From JBBRLG01 sp038231495 (GTDB lineage: Bacteria; Planctomycetota; Planctomycetia; Gemmatales; Gemmataceae): DNA of 13,753 nucleotides. Made by a program: the position numbers and the translations under genes. The notes beneath the pieces were generated by a model, which was not told the DNA's origin, made no database searches, and was given only the letters and a program-made list of their open reading frames with translations. Location: the NCBI GenBank assembly GCA_038231495.1, contig JBBRLG010000140.1:1-13753 (forward strand), in the 5' to 3' direction. Shown here piece by piece: positions 1 through 7,286 of the stretch. Each line of letters opens with the position of its first letter. The stretch's first letter is position 1.

Positions 1-12
1 TCCCACCGCTCC

Positions 13-1053
13 CTAACGGTCGCGGCTCTGGTTGCGATGTTCGCGTAGCGCCGCCAGCGTCTGGTATATGTCCGGCGGCAGCGGTGCCTCGATCTCCATG
101 AGGTTGCCGCGGCGCGGGTGCCGGAAACGGAGCCGGAACGCGTGCAGCGCCTGGCGCTGCAACAGTTGTACGTCCGCTTGCGGGTCCAGGCCCGGCACAA
201 TATCCGACAGCCGGATCGAATCGCGGCCGCCATAGACCTTGTCCGCCAACACGGGGCAACCTATGCTCGCCAGGTGGACGCGAATCTGGTGCGTCCGCCC
301 GGTTCGCGGCTGCACGCGGACGAACGTGTAACCGCGAAACCGCTCGATCACTTCGTAATAACTGCACGCATCCTTGGCATCGTCGTCGTCCTCGTCGTCG
401 GTGACCGTCATCTTGATGCGGTCGTGCTTGTGGTGGGCGATGCGGCCTTCGATGTAGTCCGTGTCGCGGTCGATTACGCCCGCCGTCAGCGCGACGTACT
501 CCTTGAAAACCTTGCGCTGTTCAAAGAGCAGGCTCAGGTCGCGGTGCGTTTGGCCTTCTTTGGCTATGATGATGACGCCGCTCGTGTCGCGGTCGAGCCG
601 ATGCACGATGCCGGCCCGGTAGTCGCCGTTGATCTCGCTCAAATGGTCGAAATGGTAGCGCAGGGCGTTGACCAGGGTGCCCGACCAGTGCCCCTTGGCC
701 GGGTGGACGACCATGAACGCCGGCTTGTTGACGACCGCCAGGAATTCGTCCTCGTAGAGGATTTCGATGGGGATGTTTTCGGCGACCGGCAGCGGGTGCG
801 TCGGTGCGGGCGGCACGACGCGAATCTGGTCGCCGTGGCGAATCTTGTGACTGGCCTTGGCGATCTTGCCGTTGACCGCGACGCCGCCGTTTTCGATGAC
901 GCGCTGCACCACGGAACGGCTGTAATCCGGGAAGATGCTGACGAGGTAGTGGTCCAGACGCAAGCCATCGACGCGAATCTTGGCGACGAGATCGACAGCA
1001 CGATCGTCCGGCGGGGACGGGTCCATGGTGGTCGGAGCGAGGGGTGTCGTCAC
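13..1053 (-). CDS. rluD: RluA/RluD-family 23S rRNA pseudouridine synthase
   Basis: This enzyme isomerises specific uridines to pseudouridine in large-subunit rRNA (RluD acts on helix 69). An N-terminal S4 RNA-binding domain spans about residues 28-80. The catalytic domain follows, with HRLDRDTSG at 151-159 (Asp154 is the expected nucleophile by family alignment) and the motif RTGRTHQIRVH at 250-260. The length of 346 aa is normal for S4-containing members. It starts at a GTG at 1053 whose first three bases overlap the TGA of the upstream TPR gene (GTGA), implying translational coupling. An ATG at 1026 (residue 10) is the alternative start. An Asp-rich insertion (about 219-228) sits between the core strands and is unusual. 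The family is certain. The exact target (RluD rather than RluC or RluA) is inferred from the S4 domain and overall likeness. Confidence 0.93.
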   Translation of the reverse strand: MTTPLAPTTMDPSPPDDRAVDLVAKIRVDGLRLDHYLVSIFPDYSRSVVQRVIENGGVAVNGKIAKASHKIRHGDQIRVVPPAPTHPLPVAENIPIEILYEDEFLAVVNKPAFMVVHPAKGHWSGTLVNALRYHFDHLSEINGDYRAGIVHRLDRDTSGVIIIAKEGQTHRDLSLLFEQRKVFKEYVALTAGVIDRDTDYIEGRIAHHKHDRIKMTVTDDEDDDDAKDACSYYEVIERFRGYTFVRVQPRTGRTHQIRVHLASIGCPVLADKVYGGRDSIRLSDIVPGLDPQADVQLLQRQALHAFRLRFRHPRRGNLMEIEAPLPPDIYQTLAALREHRNQSRDR

Positions 1054-1706
1054 GGGCGCTTGGTATCGAAAAGGGTTTTCAGCGCTTCGAGGTCTTTGTT
1101 GTCCTTGATCCGCTCCAACTGCTTCGCCGCGTCCTTGCCGTAGACGCTCTGCGGATAATCCTTGGCCAGCTTTTCGTACTGCCGGCGCGCCTCGTCGATG
1201 TCACCAATGGTCTCGCTGCCCTTTGCCGTGCCCATCAGGGCTTCCTGGGCCAGGACCGGCGAATCGCTCGACTCCGCAATCAATTCCTTGTAAAGGTCTC
1301 GCGCCTTCTTGACGTTGCTCAGCGCGTCGCCCTGGCGGCCGGGGGCGGCGAGGTCGCGGTCGCTCTGAATCCAGTAGCGCGCCAGTTCAAAGCGGGCCAG
1401 GCGGGCCTGCGGGGTTTTGGCGTTCTTCTTCGCGAAGTCTTCGAGCTTGTCCGTGTTGACGGTCCAGGCGCTGTCGCTGTTGATGCGGTTGAGTTCTTCC
1501 CAGCGGTCGGCGTCGGCCGTCCGGGACTGGGCGGCGAAGTGCTGCCAGGTGTAGAACATGCCGACGACCAGCGCGACGCCGACGATGCCGAGGGTCATGT
1601 AGGTCACGGTGTTCTTGGACGGACCTTCGGTTACGCCCGTGACGAGCTTTTCCAGCCCGGCGGCCAGGTCGTTTTTCTGCAATTCCTTGCGCTCTTCCGC
1701 TTTCAT
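1050..1706 (-). CDS. Membrane-anchored TPR-like protein (YfgM/TPR_21-like)
   Basis: A protein of 218 aa with a short charged cytoplasmic N terminus (1-33), one membrane segment at about 34-54 and a soluble helical C-terminal part. That part holds TPR-like helices, clearest at about 151-185, where the pattern G-D-I-D-E-A-R-R-Q-Y-E-K-L precedes a Y-P-Q-S motif. The layout (N-terminal TM, then TPRs facing the periplasm) is that of the YfgM/TPR_21 type, which helps proteins at the inner membrane. Assignment to that family is by resemblance only. The ATG at 1706 is chosen over an upstream in-frame GTG at 1742 because GGGGAG (1714-1719) stands 7 nt before it. The gene overlaps the downstream pseudouridine synthase by 4 bp and has a strong candidate promoter just upstream. 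Confidence 0.8.
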   Translation of the reverse strand: MKAEERKELQKNDLAAGLEKLVTGVTEGPSKNTVTYMTLGIVGVALVVGMFYTWQHFAAQSRTADADRWEELNRINSDSAWTVNTDKLEDFAKKNAKTPQARLARFELARYWIQSDRDLAAPGRQGDALSNVKKARDLYKELIAESSDSPVLAQEALMGTAKGSETIGDIDEARRQYEKLAKDYPQSVYGKDAAKQLERIKDNKDLEALKTLFDTKRP

Positions 1707-1822
1707 GGGAAGTCTCCCCGCACCAACGAAGGTCCCGGTCATTCTTATGGGAGAGGTCGCGATCGGACCTTCCGCTTCAACGAGCGTCGTGGCGGGTGCC
1801 GTGCGACCTGGCTGATGTGGTG

Positions 1823-1851
1823 ATGATAGGCGGCTGGCGCGGGCTGGTCAA
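1823..1851 (-). promoter_or_regulatory. Sigma70-type promoter for the TPR-rluD operon
   Basis: On the minus strand, TTGACC (1846-1851) and TATCAT (1823-1828) are separated by exactly 17 bp. Each hexamer matches the consensus at five of six positions. Transcription would start near 1816, about 110 nt before the TPR start codon. The promoter lies in the 158-bp gap behind the small hypothetical gene, so the two-gene operon need not depend on read-through. Confidence 0.6.
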
Positions 1852-1864
1852 TGCGATTCGCGGG

Positions 1865-2245
1865 TCATTTGTCCGTCGGCACCGCCCCCGGCGCAGGGCC
1901 GACGACGTAACCCAGGCCGCGGAGGGCGGCGGCCAAACGCTCGCCGTGGGCCGCGGCGTCGGGCTGGTCCACGCCCGCTTGCGCGATCGCCGTGTACCAG
2001 TAGCGTTGCCGGTCGCGCATCGGCAGGTTGGCCGGGTCGAGGCCGACTTCCTGAACGGCCTCCGGCTCCCAGCGAACGCGCTTCAATAAGGCTGACAACT
2101 CACGCCAGGTGACGCCAGCGGACACGACCGTACCGTCCGCGGCGGTGATGCGGCGCACGATCAAGAGGTGCAACAGGCCCAGGAAGTTGCCCCGCGCCGT
2201 CCCCTTTTTCCTCAGGAGTTCAAGCAGTTCGCGCAGCCGCTCCAT
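1865..2245 (-). CDS. Small hypothetical protein, about 126 aa
   Basis: I do not recognise this protein. It is soluble, with no signal peptide or membrane segment. It has an amphipathic N-terminal helix rich in Leu and Arg (1-30), a central part with W-R-E-L and W-E-P-E-A-V patterns, and a Q-R-Y-W-Y-T aromatic patch near residue 83. A Gly/Pro-rich tail ends in T-D-K. Codon use is like its neighbours, which supports a real gene. Two starts compete: ATG 2245 (GAGG 7 nt upstream, preferred) and GTG 2251 (AAGG 6 nt upstream). It is divergent from the hydrolase gene and lies in tandem with the TPR-rluD operon, which has its own promoter. No clear promoter is visible for this gene. It could be a lineage-specific protein. 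Confidence 0.65.
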   Translation of the reverse strand: MERLRELLELLRKKGTARGNFLGLLHLLIVRRITAADGTVVSAGVTWRELSALLKRVRWEPEAVQEVGLDPANLPMRDRQRYWYTAIAQAGVDQPDAAAHGERLAAALRGLGYVVGPAPGAVPTDK

Positions 2246-2314
2246 GCCCACGCCTCACCTTGGCCGCAACCGAAAGCACCTGCGGCACTGTCCTGGGGTC
2301 GCCTTGCCGTCCGC

Positions 2315-2331
2315 CCGCGCCGGTGGCGCGG
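2315..2331. repeat. GC-rich palindrome in divergent intergenic region
   Basis: CCGCGCC (2315-2321) and GGCGCGG (2325-2331) are perfect 7-bp inverted arms around a 3-bp centre. The palindrome lies in the 201-bp gap between the divergently transcribed small hypothetical gene and the hydrolase gene. A weak -10-like TATCAT (2346-2351) follows on the plus strand without a recognisable -35. It may be an operator or an RNA hairpin; in GC-rich DNA a chance origin is also possible. Confidence 0.35.
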
Positions 2332-2378
2332 TCTTCCTGACATGGTATCATCCGAAAGGAGGATGACGAAGGCTATTC

Positions 2379-2392
2379 TTGCGACTTCGCAA
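2379..2392. promoter_or_regulatory. Operator-like dyad TTGCGA-CT-TCGCAA
   Basis: A perfect 6-bp inverted repeat with a 2-bp centre lies 55 bp before the hydrolase start codon, in a locally AT-richer stretch. Its size and symmetry suit a dimeric repressor or activator site controlling the hydrolase or the divergent small gene. An mRNA-leader hairpin is the alternative. No regulator is encoded beside it. Confidence 0.3.
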
Positions 2393-2446
2393 AATAGGTT
2401 AAAAGGGAAGACTGGGGAAGTCGGGAAGTTTTCCGGAGACAACGCC

Positions 2447-3916
2447 ATGACAGTCACCCGCAGCGTCGCGTATGCCGCCCTTCTTCTTATCGGAATCGGA
2501 CTCACCGCGACCGCGGTCCAGGCCGCCGACACGGGCTACCAGGCCGAAGTCACCGTCCAACAGGCCACGCGCCTCGACTGGGAATTCGTGGCGTCCGGGT
2601 TCGGCAAAGACGCCCTGCGCCTGCCCGCCGATTACGATTCGACGCAGCAGCGCTATCAACTCTTCGTGCCGAAAAACTACGAGGCGTCGAAGAACTGGCC
2701 GTTGCTCGTCTTCATTTCGCCCGGCGACGACCCGATGGGCTGGAAGCACTGGCAAAAGATCTGTCAAGACAGCGACACCTTGTTTTGTGCCGCCTACGGT
2801 GCCGGCAACAACTGCCCGGCCGGCAAGCGCGTGCGCATCGTCCTGGACATGCTCGACGACGTGCGCCGGCAGTACCGCGTCGACGCGGATCAGACGTATA
2901 TTGCAGGCTTTTCGGGCGGCGGGCGCATGGCCTGCACGATCGGGTTCGCGCTGCCGGAATACTTCGGCGGCGTCGTGCCGATCTGCGGCACCAACCCGTT
3001 GCCGCGGCTGGATTACCTCCGGCACCGGGTGCAAGTTCGGCTGTCCGTGGCGTTCGTTACCGGGGATACCGATTTCAATCGGCGGGAGAACGAGGACTTC
3101 ATGTTCCCCTTTTTCCAGGACCTGTCGATCCGCTCGCGGCTGTGGGTGGCAGCCAAGACGGGCCACGCCATCCCCGGTACCGACGTGCTGGCCGAGGCAA
3201 AAAAGTGGCTGGACGACGACCTGAAACGCCGCCGAGCCGACGCCAAGGAGCGGCCCGGCCTGAGCGCGTCGCCGACCGAGGTGGCGACCTCACTGGTCCA
3301 GGCGAAAGGCCTGCTGGAGACAGCCGAGGACGAGTTGAAGAAGCCCGAACGTACCTTCCGTGCGGTCGCCTTGATGCAGGGCATCAACGCCCGGTGGGGC
3401 AAAACGGAACCGGCGGAGAAGGCCCGTGCGCTCCTGAAAGAGATCGCCGACGACCCGCAGCGTCTCAAGTTGATCGAGGAGCAAGGCGGCGCGGAAGAGC
3501 GGCTGGTCCTTGGCGCGCAAGGCCGGTCGTTGGAGAAGTACGGCGAGACGCGCGCCGCCCTGAAAGCCTGGGACTTGCTGGCGAAAAACCACCCGGACAC
3601 CGACGCCGGCAAGAAAGCCATTGGCGAGGCCAAGCGCATCCGCACGGCGCTGGCCCTGACGCCCTACCTGGGCATCAACTTTGAAGGCGAGAGTACGACG
3701 GTGCAGTCGGTGGCAACAAAAGGCCCGGCGGACCAGGCCGGCCTGCAACCGGGCGACAAGGTCACGAAGCTCGCGGACGCCAAGGTAACGACGCTGCCGG
3801 AGCTGCGCCGTGCCCTGCAAGCGGTCAAGCCCGGCAACACCATCGCGGTGGAAATCCTGCGCAAAGGCAAAACCACGACGGTGAGTCTCGAAGTAGGCAA
3901 AACGCCTTCGGATTGA
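2447..3916 (+). CDS. Secreted alpha/beta-hydrolase (esterase/PHB-depolymerase-like) with C-terminal PDZ domain
   Basis: A 489-aa exported protein. A signal peptide spans residues 1-26, with probable cleavage after V-Q-A before A27. The hydrolase core runs from about 68 to 260: nucleophile elbow GFSGG with Ser156, candidate acid Asp207 or Asp209 in VTGDTD, and His240 in KTGH. This pattern is that of LpqC/PHB-depolymerase-type esterases. A helical linker (about 270-400) follows, then a PDZ domain (about 404-485) with Y-L-G-I as the carboxylate-binding loop and A-G-L-Q-P-G-D. The ATG at 2447 is chosen because GGAG (2435-2438) precedes it by 8 nt and it starts the signal peptide. The frame stays open upstream to 2168, but that part overlaps the opposite gene. 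The substrate is unknown. PDZ may dock it to partners or to unfolded C termini in the envelope. Confidence 0.82.
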   Translation: MTVTRSVAYAALLLIGIGLTATAVQAADTGYQAEVTVQQATRLDWEFVASGFGKDALRLPADYDSTQQRYQLFVPKNYEASKNWPLLVFISPGDDPMGWKHWQKICQDSDTLFCAAYGAGNNCPAGKRVRIVLDMLDDVRRQYRVDADQTYIAGFSGGGRMACTIGFALPEYFGGVVPICGTNPLPRLDYLRHRVQVRLSVAFVTGDTDFNRRENEDFMFPFFQDLSIRSRLWVAAKTGHAIPGTDVLAEAKKWLDDDLKRRRADAKERPGLSASPTEVATSLVQAKGLLETAEDELKKPERTFRAVALMQGINARWGKTEPAEKARALLKEIADDPQRLKLIEEQGGAEERLVLGAQGRSLEKYGETRAALKAWDLLAKNHPDTDAGKKAIGEAKRIRTALALTPYLGINFEGESTTVQSVATKGPADQAGLQPGDKVTKLADAKVTTLPELRRALQAVKPGNTIAVEILRKGKTTTVSLEVGKTPSD

Positions 3917-3922
3917 AATGGG

Positions 3923-4015
3923 GGGTCGGATGTCGGAAGCGGAGAAATAAATAGCTGTTAGCTGTCAGCTATTAGCTGTCAGCCAATGCCGACACCCGAC
4001 ACCCGATCTCCCGAC
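3923..4015. repeat. Composite heptanucleotide-periodic repeat with inverted flanks
   Basis: The 172-bp gap between the hydrolase and MFS genes holds a core of five 7-bp units (3952-3986). TAGCTGT occurs three times (3952, 3959, 3973) with two related units between and after. The flanks also have a period of seven: GTCGGAT/GTCGGAA on the left (3925-3938), and CCGACAC twice plus CCGATCT on the right (3989-4009). The left flank GTCGGATGTCGG and the right flank CCGACACCCGAC are complementary at 11 of 12 positions, so the block can fold back on itself. It resembles in style the short tandemly repeated heptamers (STRR) known from cyanobacteria. It may double as a terminator for the hydrolase gene, although no T-tract follows. 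Confidence 0.75.
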
Positions 4016-4016
4016 C

Positions 4017-4046
4017 CTGCCCTCGCGCGGGCGCGCCCCATATAAC
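4017..4046 (+). promoter_or_regulatory. Candidate promoter for the MFS-acyltransferase gene
   Basis: TATAAC (4041-4046) matches the -10 consensus at five of six positions and stands in an otherwise GC-rich stretch. The best -35, CTGCCC (4017-4022) at 18 bp, is poor. The start would fall near 4053, giving a leader of about 36 nt. The heptamer repeat block ends directly upstream, so the repeat and this promoter may influence each other. Confidence 0.35.
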
Positions 4047-4088
4047 AGCATTTCGTTCCCGCCCCGGTGTCCAGGCGTTAGGAAGAAT

Positions 4089-6218
4089 ATGGCGACGTTT
4101 CAGCCTGCGGCGACCCTCCGATCGCGGACGTTTCTCGCGTTGCTGGTGGCCCAGTTCTTTGCCGCCTTTAACGACCAGGCCATTCATGCCTCGGCGATGT
4201 TTTTCGCCATCGACCAAAAGACCCTCAGCCAGGCCTCGGCCATTTCGCTGATGCCGATTCTGTTCTACGCGCCCTGGGCCATCTTCTGCACGCTGGCCGG
4301 CTACCTCGCGGACCGCTACAGCAAGCGGAACTCCCTGATCTTCTGGAAATTCGCAGAAATCGGCATCACACTGGTGGCCCTCGTCGGCTTCTGGCTCGGC
4401 GGCGGTCCACGCGGCTCCGGCGTTTGGTTCGGTCCCTGGATCGTGCTTTCGACCGTGTTTCTGATGGGTTTGCACAGCGCGTTTTTCGTCCCCGCGAAAT
4501 ACGGGGTCATGCCGGAAATCCTGGAACCCAACATGCTCTCGCGCGGCAACGGCGTCCTGGAGTCGCTGTCGTTCCTGGCCGTCATCCTCGGCACCGTCAC
4601 CGGCGGTGTGTTGTCGGAAGTGTTCAAGGAACAAGAATACCTGATCGGCGTCGTCCTGGTGATCCTGGCTGTCGTCGGCGCGGCGGCGAGCCTGTTGATC
4701 CAGTACGTACCCGCCTCGAACCCGCACCGGCCATTTCCGCCGCTGCTTTACAAGCCGCTCTTCGAGAACATTCGCACGTTGTTGCGTTCGCGCCCCCTGG
4801 CCCTCGCGGTCGTCGGCATCGCGTTCTTTACCTTCCTGGTCGCGTTCATGCGGCAAACGGTGTACATGCACGGCGAGACGCGGGTGCCGCCGTGGTCGGA
4901 GTCTTTTACCAGTCAGATCGTCGGCATGGTCGCTCTGGGCATCGGCCTGGGTAGCCCGCTGGTCGGCTACCTGTCGGGCGGTAAAGTCGAGGTGGGCTTG
5001 GTTCCCGTCGGCGCGCTCGGCATGATCCTGGCAACGCTGATCGCGGCCTTGACCCTGGATTACACGCCCGGCCTGATCGTCTGCATCATCGGCATCGGCT
5101 TCTTCACAGGCTTCTATATCGTGCCGTTGTTTACGTTGTTGCAGCACCGCGCGCCCAAGGCCAGCAAGGGCGATTCCATCGCGACGAGCAATTTCATCAA
5201 CGTCCTGGGCGCGATGCTGGCGTCTCTCGTCTTTTTCCTGCTCGATTTCGGGGCCACGCACACCGGGATTGCGCCGGTTGTAGCCGCCTCCGCCAGGCCG
5301 ATTGAAGGGCCTTTGAGCGAGTTGGTTCGAGACAAGCACCACCGCCCCCAGAGCATCAAAATCGACGGAGTGGCAATCGGCAAGCCTGGCGACCTGTTCG
5401 AATTGATGAAGGGCGTACAAGTGCAGGACGAGATCGTGGCCACGCCTTACCAGATCGGCACCGTGACGCAGTACCAGCTGCGCCACCCGGACGAGAAGGA
5501 ACCAGTCGTCTACGACCGGCGTGAAGTGCCCAAACTCCTCTTCGTCGCGATCGCCGCCATGACACTTTTAACCCTGGCGTTGGTGCGGCGCGAATTGCCG
5601 GACATCTATTTGCGCACCCGCCTCTGGTTCCGGTGGCGCAGCCGCGCGACCCTGGAAGTCTACGGCATGCAACAACTGCCCGACCGCGGTCCGGTGATCC
5701 TGGCCACCAACGCGACGCAAATGCAGATGTGCCTGCAAATCGTGACGGCGACGGACCGCACCACGCGCTTCCTGTGTGTCGAACGTTTTGAAGAAAACCC
5801 GCTGCCGCCCGTGCTCCGGGTGTTGGTGTCCCATTACACGCTGGCGGTCGTCTCGGAAAACTTCCCGGCCGACGTGGATTGGCCGTTGTTGCGGAAGCGG
5901 GCCGAGGAAGTGCTGCAACGCCAGGAAGTCGTCGGCGTGTCGGTGGACGACCCGCTCAGTGCCAACCTCGCGGAGCCGCTGTTTGCGACAATCGGCCCGC
6001 GCCACGGCACCGCGATCGTGCCGGTCTACTACGAGCTACCGCCTGGTCAGCCGGCGAACAAACGCAAGGAAGTGTACATCATCGTCGGCAGTCCGTTGCC
6101 GCCCGGCACGAACCGCGCGGCGGTGGACCAGGAAATTCAACGCCTGGGCCGCGATTTCAAGGAGCAACACCGTTTGGGTACGTTGCAGCAGATGAACGCG
6201 GGCGGCGCGTACCACTGA
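4089..6218 (+). CDS. LplT-like MFS transporter fused to a degenerate PlsC-type acyltransferase domain
   Basis: A 709-aa inner-membrane protein. Residues about 12-390 and 482-500 form an MFS permease of the lysophospholipid-transporter (LplT) type: F-N-D-Q at 27-30 and the diagnostic segment SAFFVPAKYGVMPEIL at 130-145. A non-membrane loop of about 90 residues (391-481) is inserted before the last helix. Residues 515-700 align with PlsC/LPLAT acyltransferases (GPVILATN at 534-541; IVPVYY at 643-648). However, the catalytic NHxxxxD is N541-A-T-Q-M-Q-M547, lacking both His and Asp, and no EGTRS-like motif is visible. Related bacterial fusions carry a third acyl-ACP synthetase (Aas) domain, which is absent here. 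AGGA (4080-4083) precedes the ATG by 5 nt. Likely role: lysophospholipid movement, with the C-terminal domain binding lipid rather than acylating it. Confidence 0.85.
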   Translation: MATFQPAATLRSRTFLALLVAQFFAAFNDQAIHASAMFFAIDQKTLSQASAISLMPILFYAPWAIFCTLAGYLADRYSKRNSLIFWKFAEIGITLVALVGFWLGGGPRGSGVWFGPWIVLSTVFLMGLHSAFFVPAKYGVMPEILEPNMLSRGNGVLESLSFLAVILGTVTGGVLSEVFKEQEYLIGVVLVILAVVGAAASLLIQYVPASNPHRPFPPLLYKPLFENIRTLLRSRPLALAVVGIAFFTFLVAFMRQTVYMHGETRVPPWSESFTSQIVGMVALGIGLGSPLVGYLSGGKVEVGLVPVGALGMILATLIAALTLDYTPGLIVCIIGIGFFTGFYIVPLFTLLQHRAPKASKGDSIATSNFINVLGAMLASLVFFLLDFGATHTGIAPVVAASARPIEGPLSELVRDKHHRPQSIKIDGVAIGKPGDLFELMKGVQVQDEIVATPYQIGTVTQYQLRHPDEKEPVVYDRREVPKLLFVAIAAMTLLTLALVRRELPDIYLRTRLWFRWRSRATLEVYGMQQLPDRGPVILATNATQMQMCLQIVTATDRTTRFLCVERFEENPLPPVLRVLVSHYTLAVVSENFPADVDWPLLRKRAEEVLQRQEVVGVSVDDPLSANLAEPLFATIGPRHGTAIVPVYYELPPGQPANKRKEVYIIVGSPLPPGTNRAAVDQEIQRLGRDFKEQHRLGTLQQMNAGGAYH

Positions 6219-6261
6219 GTAGCGCACGGTTCCTGTCGCCAGGCTCGCAGCACATCCAAAC

Positions 6262-7083
6262 CTACAACCGCAAATCCGTCGGCAAATCGGGAGCCGTCTC
6301 GCGATACCGCCGGGCCTCGTAGGACAGCAGTTTGAAAAAGATGAACGCGGGGATGAGGTCGGCCAGCTTGTCGATGATCGTCCCAATGCCGGTCAGGGAC
6401 GCACCGGGGACGAGGAACGCCGAGGTGAGCAAAAACCCGCCCAACGCCAGTGGCACCAGCCGGCCGGCCCACGACAGTTTATAGCGCGGGTCGGTGTACA
6501 TGCACCACACCGCCCGCGCCTCCGTCAGCAGGTCGAAGAACAGTACCGTACGACGCACGCCGTTGGAAAGGGCGGACTCCGTGTGTCCCGAACCCGACGC
6601 GGGGCGGGCCATGCCCGCGGTCGAGTTGAGGATGCGCTTGCCCACGTCGAGTATCATGCCGGTCGGAATGGTCACGCCCTGGACCCCGGCCGGCGCGGCC
6701 GGTGCGATTTGGGCCACGGGGACGGCGCGGTCGATCGTGAGTCGTTCGGCGACGAGGTCGGCGATGCGGGTTTCGATTTGTTTCGGGTCGGGAACCTGAG
6801 CCAGGGCGTCTTCGAGACGGCGCAGGCGTTCTTCCAAAGGCGACAGGGCGATCGCGGGCGCGGGGATGCCGGTCGGCAAGGAATGCGACGGAAACGCCGG
6901 CACGGAGTCCATGCGTTCCGAAAGCGGGGCCGAGGACAGGGAAAGGTCCGTATGCGCCTGGTGAACCAGTTCGTGGTCGCCCATTGGTGCCAGGGACGGC
7001 TCCCCCTCGTCGGCCGCGTCCGGCGGCGGTCGGTCCGCCTCGTGCGAACCGTTGGCCGGCGTGAGCGAATTGACATCGTTCAT
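6262..7083 (-). CDS. Coiled-coil membrane protein with DUF1232-like C terminus
   Basis: A 273-aa protein. Residues 1-80 are Pro/Ser-rich and probably disordered. A coiled coil (about 81-115, L-E-E-R-L-R-R-L-E-D-A-L) follows, then an Ala/Pro linker. A hydrophobic C-terminal region has two likely membrane helices (about 206-226 and 234-253) around Y-T-D-P-R and I-D-K-L-A-D-L-I-P-A. That spacing resembles DUF1232/YkvA proteins (D-P-R, then S-P-I-D-L-I-P-D), although the key S-P-I-D motif is not intact. The function is unknown. ATG 7083 is chosen because AGGG lies 7 nt upstream. The frame continues upstream, with an in-frame GTG at 7173 that has no Shine-Dalgarno sequence. The gene is convergent with the MFS fusion gene: 43 bp separate the stops, and I see only a 4-bp-stem hairpin there. 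It is downstream of HU, but a hairpin terminator lies between. Confidence 0.68.
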   Translation of the reverse strand: MNDVNSLTPANGSHEADRPPPDAADEGEPSLAPMGDHELVHQAHTDLSLSSAPLSERMDSVPAFPSHSLPTGIPAPAIALSPLEERLRRLEDALAQVPDPKQIETRIADLVAERLTIDRAVPVAQIAPAAPAGVQGVTIPTGMILDVGKRILNSTAGMARPASGSGHTESALSNGVRRTVLFFDLLTEARAVWCMYTDPRYKLSWAGRLVPLALGGFLLTSAFLVPGASLTGIGTIIDKLADLIPAFIFFKLLSYEARRYRETAPDLPTDLRL

Positions 7084-7286
7084 GGCAGATCCCTGAGCCG
7101 AGTCCGTCGGTTCACGTGCTGCCTGAGCCGGCGCGGTGGGAACGAAGGCGGGTTGGCGGATACGTTTTTTCACAGCGCGGTCCGGTCCCAGGGTTCGATG
7201 AGCCGCCAATCCTGCTTCCACCATAACGGGCGCGGCAAGCCGAGGCCAGACCGAGTCGGCGCGCGGGCGTAAGAGGCGGCGCAAAC

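Noticed and set aside
118..1143. Long plus-strand open frame (341 codons) opposite the pseudouridine synthase
   Set aside because: It is a shadow of a well-supported gene. The translation has repetitive V/D/R-rich composition and no recognisable domain, and there is no Shine-Dalgarno sequence.
2168..2446. Upstream extension of the hydrolase frame by 93 codons
   Set aside because: It overlaps the divergent small gene and would bury the signal peptide. The ATG at 2363 lies directly against its AGGAGG with no spacing, whereas ATG 2447 has a well-placed GGAG and begins the signal peptide.
3952..3986. Possible CRISPR array from the repeated TAGCTGT units
   Set aside because: The units are 7 bp and contiguous, without spacers. 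There are no cas genes in the window.
3972..5486. 504-codon minus-strand open frame opposite the MFS gene
   Set aside because: The opposite strand encodes a clear MFS protein. The translation is His/Gln/Asp/Arg-rich, as expected for an antisense frame of GC-rich coding DNA.
6219..6261. Bidirectional terminator between the convergent MFS and DUF1232-like genes
   Set aside because: Only a 4-bp stem (CCTG/CAGG) and no T-tract are visible in the 43-bp gap.
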